DNA from: Candidatus Caldisaccharidevorator malaysiensis
GTDB taxonomy: Bacteria > Armatimonadota > Fervidibacteria > Fervidibacterales > Fervidibacteraceae
Direction of reading: 5' to 3'
NCBI GenBank assembly: GCA_025057575.1
Contig: JANXBO010000001.1
Coordinates: forward strand, 1 to 64,000
Length of the DNA stretch: 64,000 nucleotides
Each line of letters starts with the position of its first letter. Position 1 is the stretch's first letter. Made by a program: the position numbers and the translations under genes. Below are positions 61,860 through 64,000 of this stretch, piece after piece. The notes under the pieces were generated by a model that did not search any database, had not been told where the DNA came from, and saw only the letters and a list, made by a program, of their open reading frames with translations.

Positions 61860-63614
61860 ATGTCCTTGTTGACCATCTCCCTAATGGCGGCGGGTCTCTT
61901 TTTTGTGGCTTATCTAACGATGGGGAGGTTCTTGTCCAAGTTATTGAGGCTGGACGAGAAGGCGCCGACCCCGGCTGTTGAATTGCGGGACGACATTGAC
62001 TATGTGCCAATAGACAAGAAATTTCTGTTCACCCAGCATTTTTCGGCAATTGCAGCGGCGGGTCCTATTGTCGGTCCGATTCTGGCGGGGCTTGCCTTCG
62101 GCTGGCTCCCCGCCCTGCTGTGGATCGTCTTGGGCGCCATTTTCATCGGCGGGATCCACGACCTAACAGCCCTCATCGCTTCGGTCCGCCACAAGGGTCG
62201 GTCCATCGCTGAAGTCGTCAAGGAGCATATGACGCCAAGAGCATATGCCCTGTTTCTGTCGTTTGTGTGGCTGGCTCTGGTCTACATCATCGTCGCCTTC
62301 ACAGACATCACCGCATCCAGTTTCGTGGGGAGACAGAAATTGGAGAACGGGATGATGGTGCAAGGGGGCGCCATCGCCACTTCTTCCCTTCTGTATCTGG
62401 CTCTGCCCGTGATGATGGGACTTCTCTTACGGTTCACACCAATGCCCCTTTGGCTGGCGACTCTCCTTTTTCTTCCACTTGTTGGCGTTGCCATTGTCGT
62501 TGGGCGTTACTTCCCCCTTGACTTGGCCGGTTTCCTGAGCATTACGGACCAGCAGGCTCACAAGGTCTGGGATGCGCTTCTCTTGGTTTATTGCTTCGTT
62601 GCTTCTGTCCTGCCGATGTGGATTCTCCTTCAACCGAGGGGGCATCTGGGGGGCTTTTTTCTGTTATTTGCCCTTGTTGGGGGTGCCTTAGGGATCCTGT
62701 TCGGGGGGCAGTCAGCACAGTTCCCTGCTTTTGTTTCGTGGTCTTCGCCAACGGGCGCCCTGTTCCCGATGATGTTCATCACGATCGCTTGTGGCGCTTG
62801 CTCCGGTTTTCACGCCATCATTGCCTCGGGGACCACCTCTAAGCAACTTAAAAAGGAAACGGACGCTGTTTTTGTCGGTTATGGGGCAATGCTCTTGGAG
62901 GGAATGGTCGCCGTCGTCTCGCTCGCCTGTTTGATGATGTTAGCAGTCCATTCCGATGTTTTGAAGGAACCGAAACCCAACTTCATCTACGCTTCGGGCA
63001 TTGGTCAGTTTTTGTCGGTCATCGGGATTGATCCGATGGTGGGCGTTTCCTTCGGTCTGATGGCGTTCACGACTTTTGTTTATGACACCCTTGACGTGGC
63101 GACCCGACTGGGGCGCTATGTGGTTCAAGAGTTGACCGGTATGCAGGGTCTCCTGGGACGCTTAATAGCGACGGCGGTCACGGTGGGCGTTCCGTTCCTG
63201 TTCGTGATGAGGACGGCAACGGATGCCGCCGGAAATGTAATCCCCGCCTGGCGACTTTTCTGGGGTCTTTTTGGCGCCAGCAATCAACTACTGGCAGCCC
63301 TCACCCTTTTGGGGGTCACGGTCTGGCTTTGGAGACGGTATCGGGCACATTGGGTTTGGTTGGTCACCGGCATCCCGATGGCTTGGATGTATGTAATGAG
63401 CGTCTGGGCTATTCTGACCATCATCGCCGGACATTGGTCCCGAGGTGCCTTTCTGGATCCCGTTCCCTTGGTGGCGTTGGCATTGGTGGGTTTAGCCCTT
63501 TTGATGCTCATAGAAGGTTTCCGCGTCGTTTGGAAAACCCTCCAGCCGGTGCCCGCGCCTGTTGGCGGTCCTGCTTTTGCTGCCGACCCGCCAGCAGATG
63601 CCGCTAACCGTTAG
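61860..63614 (+). CDS. cstA: Carbon starvation protein CstA
   Basis: 584 residues with many membrane helices. Family segments are FTQHFSAIAAAGPIVGPILA, GGIHDLTALIASVRHKGRSI, ACGACSGFHAIIASGTTSKQ and YDTLDVATRLGRYV. CstA transports pyruvate or peptides under carbon limitation. The 123-base gap before it holds a short GGAGG/CCTCC inverted repeat but no clear regulator site. ATG 61860. Confidence 0.95.
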   Translation: MSLLTISLMAAGLFFVAYLTMGRFLSKLLRLDEKAPTPAVELRDDIDYVPIDKKFLFTQHFSAIAAAGPIVGPILAGLAFGWLPALLWIVLGAIFIGGIHDLTALIASVRHKGRSIAEVVKEHMTPRAYALFLSFVWLALVYIIVAFTDITASSFVGRQKLENGMMVQGGAIATSSLLYLALPVMMGLLLRFTPMPLWLATLLFLPLVGVAIVVGRYFPLDLAGFLSITDQQAHKVWDALLLVYCFVASVLPMWILLQPRGHLGGFFLLFALVGGALGILFGGQSAQFPAFVSWSSPTGALFPMMFITIACGACSGFHAIIASGTTSKQLKKETDAVFVGYGAMLLEGMVAVVSLACLMMLAVHSDVLKEPKPNFIYASGIGQFLSVIGIDPMVGVSFGLMAFTTFVYDTLDVATRLGRYVVQELTGMQGLLGRLIATAVTVGVPFLFVMRTATDAAGNVIPAWRLFWGLFGASNQLLAALTLLGVTVWLWRRYRAHWVWLVTGIPMAWMYVMSVWAILTIIAGHWSRGAFLDPVPLVALALVGLALLMLIEGFRVVWKTLQPVPAPVGGPAFAADPPADAANR

Positions 63615-63693
63615 TTTTTCACCCTTTCAAGACGGACCCTGCCAATGCGTTACCATTTTCACGGACTGTCACGGAACCTTTGTCTGAAGGACG

Positions 63694-63903
63694 ATGAAGG
63701 GAAATTGGTTGATTAAGGGACGGCAGGTTCTGTCCCTTGTAATGATCGTTTTAGGACTGGTGATGATCGGGAGGGGCGCTTACCACTGTTATCAGGCGAG
63801 TTTAGGCTTTTGGTCTTTACTGCAGGTTGTCATTGTCGGCGGACTGGTGACCCTGTTCGGTGTGGTCCGCTGGCGCTTCTGGAGACAGAGAGGTGACCAT
63901 TAA
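63694..63903 (+). CDS. Small membrane protein of unknown function
   Basis: 69 residues with two predicted helices (QVLSLVMIVLGLVMIGRG; LLQVVIVGGLVTLFGVV) and a basic end. It follows cstA by 79 bases but does not look like the soluble CstA partner YbdD. It abuts the next gene (TAA immediately followed by ATG). Confidence 0.6.
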   Translation: MKGNWLIKGRQVLSLVMIVLGLVMIGRGAYHCYQASLGFWSLLQVVIVGGLVTLFGVVRWRFWRQRGDH

Positions 63904-64000
63904 ATGGAGAGCGAGGCGAAAGTCCTTCTCAATCCCCACCCTTTGGGCGTTTTAATTGCTTTGTCCTTTGTGATCATTTTGCTGGTCACGATCGCCTGGA
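63904..64000 (+). CDS. Membrane protein, 5' end only (cut by window edge)
   Basis: ATG 63904 directly follows the previous stop and opens a frame to the window edge. The 32 residues seen include one hydrophobic helix (PLGVLIALSFVIILLVTI). Not enough is present to name it. Confidence 0.55.
   Translation, partial: MESEAKVLLNPHPLGVLIALSFVIILLVTIAW

Overview
The window is a gene-dense stretch of bacterial chromosome holding about 60 protein genes on both strands. No gap between genes exceeds about 200 bases, and many neighbours overlap by 1-17 bases. I see no rRNA, tRNA, CRISPR array, transposase or phage gene. Heptosyltransferase-like enzymes and an MlaE permease suggest a diderm cell. Many carbohydrate enzymes (GH2, GH10, GH13, a BNR sialidase-like protein), dispersed sugar-oxidising genes and a DUF1343 protein would fit an Armatimonadota/Fervidibacter-like thermophile, but that placement is inference and was not tested. 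TGA is used as a normal stop throughout.

Layout. 1-4231 (minus): envelope glycan genes (methyltransferase cut by the window edge, two GT4 and one GT9 glycosyltransferase). 4292-10738 (plus): a secreted protein, a possible metallopeptidase, then a probable sugar-acid cluster (UlaG-like lactonase, SDR, TIM-barrel isomerase, MR/MLE-type dehydratase, epimerase). 10722-13036 (minus): an enolase with altered active-site residues, coupled to an APH-like kinase. 13116-16428 (plus): GH2 mannosidase and SDR. 16624-18079 (minus): TIM-barrel protein and 5-formyl-THF cyclo-ligase. 18173-21707 (plus): rpmH, rnpA, a yidD-yidC fusion, jag and trpF. 21758-24459 (minus): DUF58 and VWA proteins. 24552-36164: TMEM14-like protein, xylanase, glycogen branching enzyme, D-aminoacylase, XdhC, oxidoreductases, a histidine kinase and MlaE. 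36175-41913 (minus): TIM-barrel protein, zinc-finger and DnaA-N-like proteins, RNase E/G, TadE, LeuC. 42004-44788: lipid kinase, TusA, AKR-ferredoxin and ACT proteins. 44833-51617 (minus): sialidase-like protein, thioredoxin-NHL protein, PurD and a two-subunit molybdenum hydroxylase. 51716-64000: flavodoxin, DUF1343 protein, PcrA helicase, MoxR, TSUP transporter, APC permease, CstA and small membrane proteins.

Three observations stand out. (1) The thioredoxin-NHL gene (45815-47422, minus) has an in-frame TGA exactly where the first cysteine of the CxxC redox site belongs. A perfect 7-bp hairpin lies 18 nt after it, so it looks like an undescribed selenoprotein. (2) rpmH (L34) is embedded out of frame inside an N-terminally extended rnpA, the arrangement known from Thermus. 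No standard start codon exists that would give a normal-length RnpA. (3) YidD and YidC, normally separate neighbours, form one 517-residue protein with a helical, TPR-like domain where the usual periplasmic domain would be.
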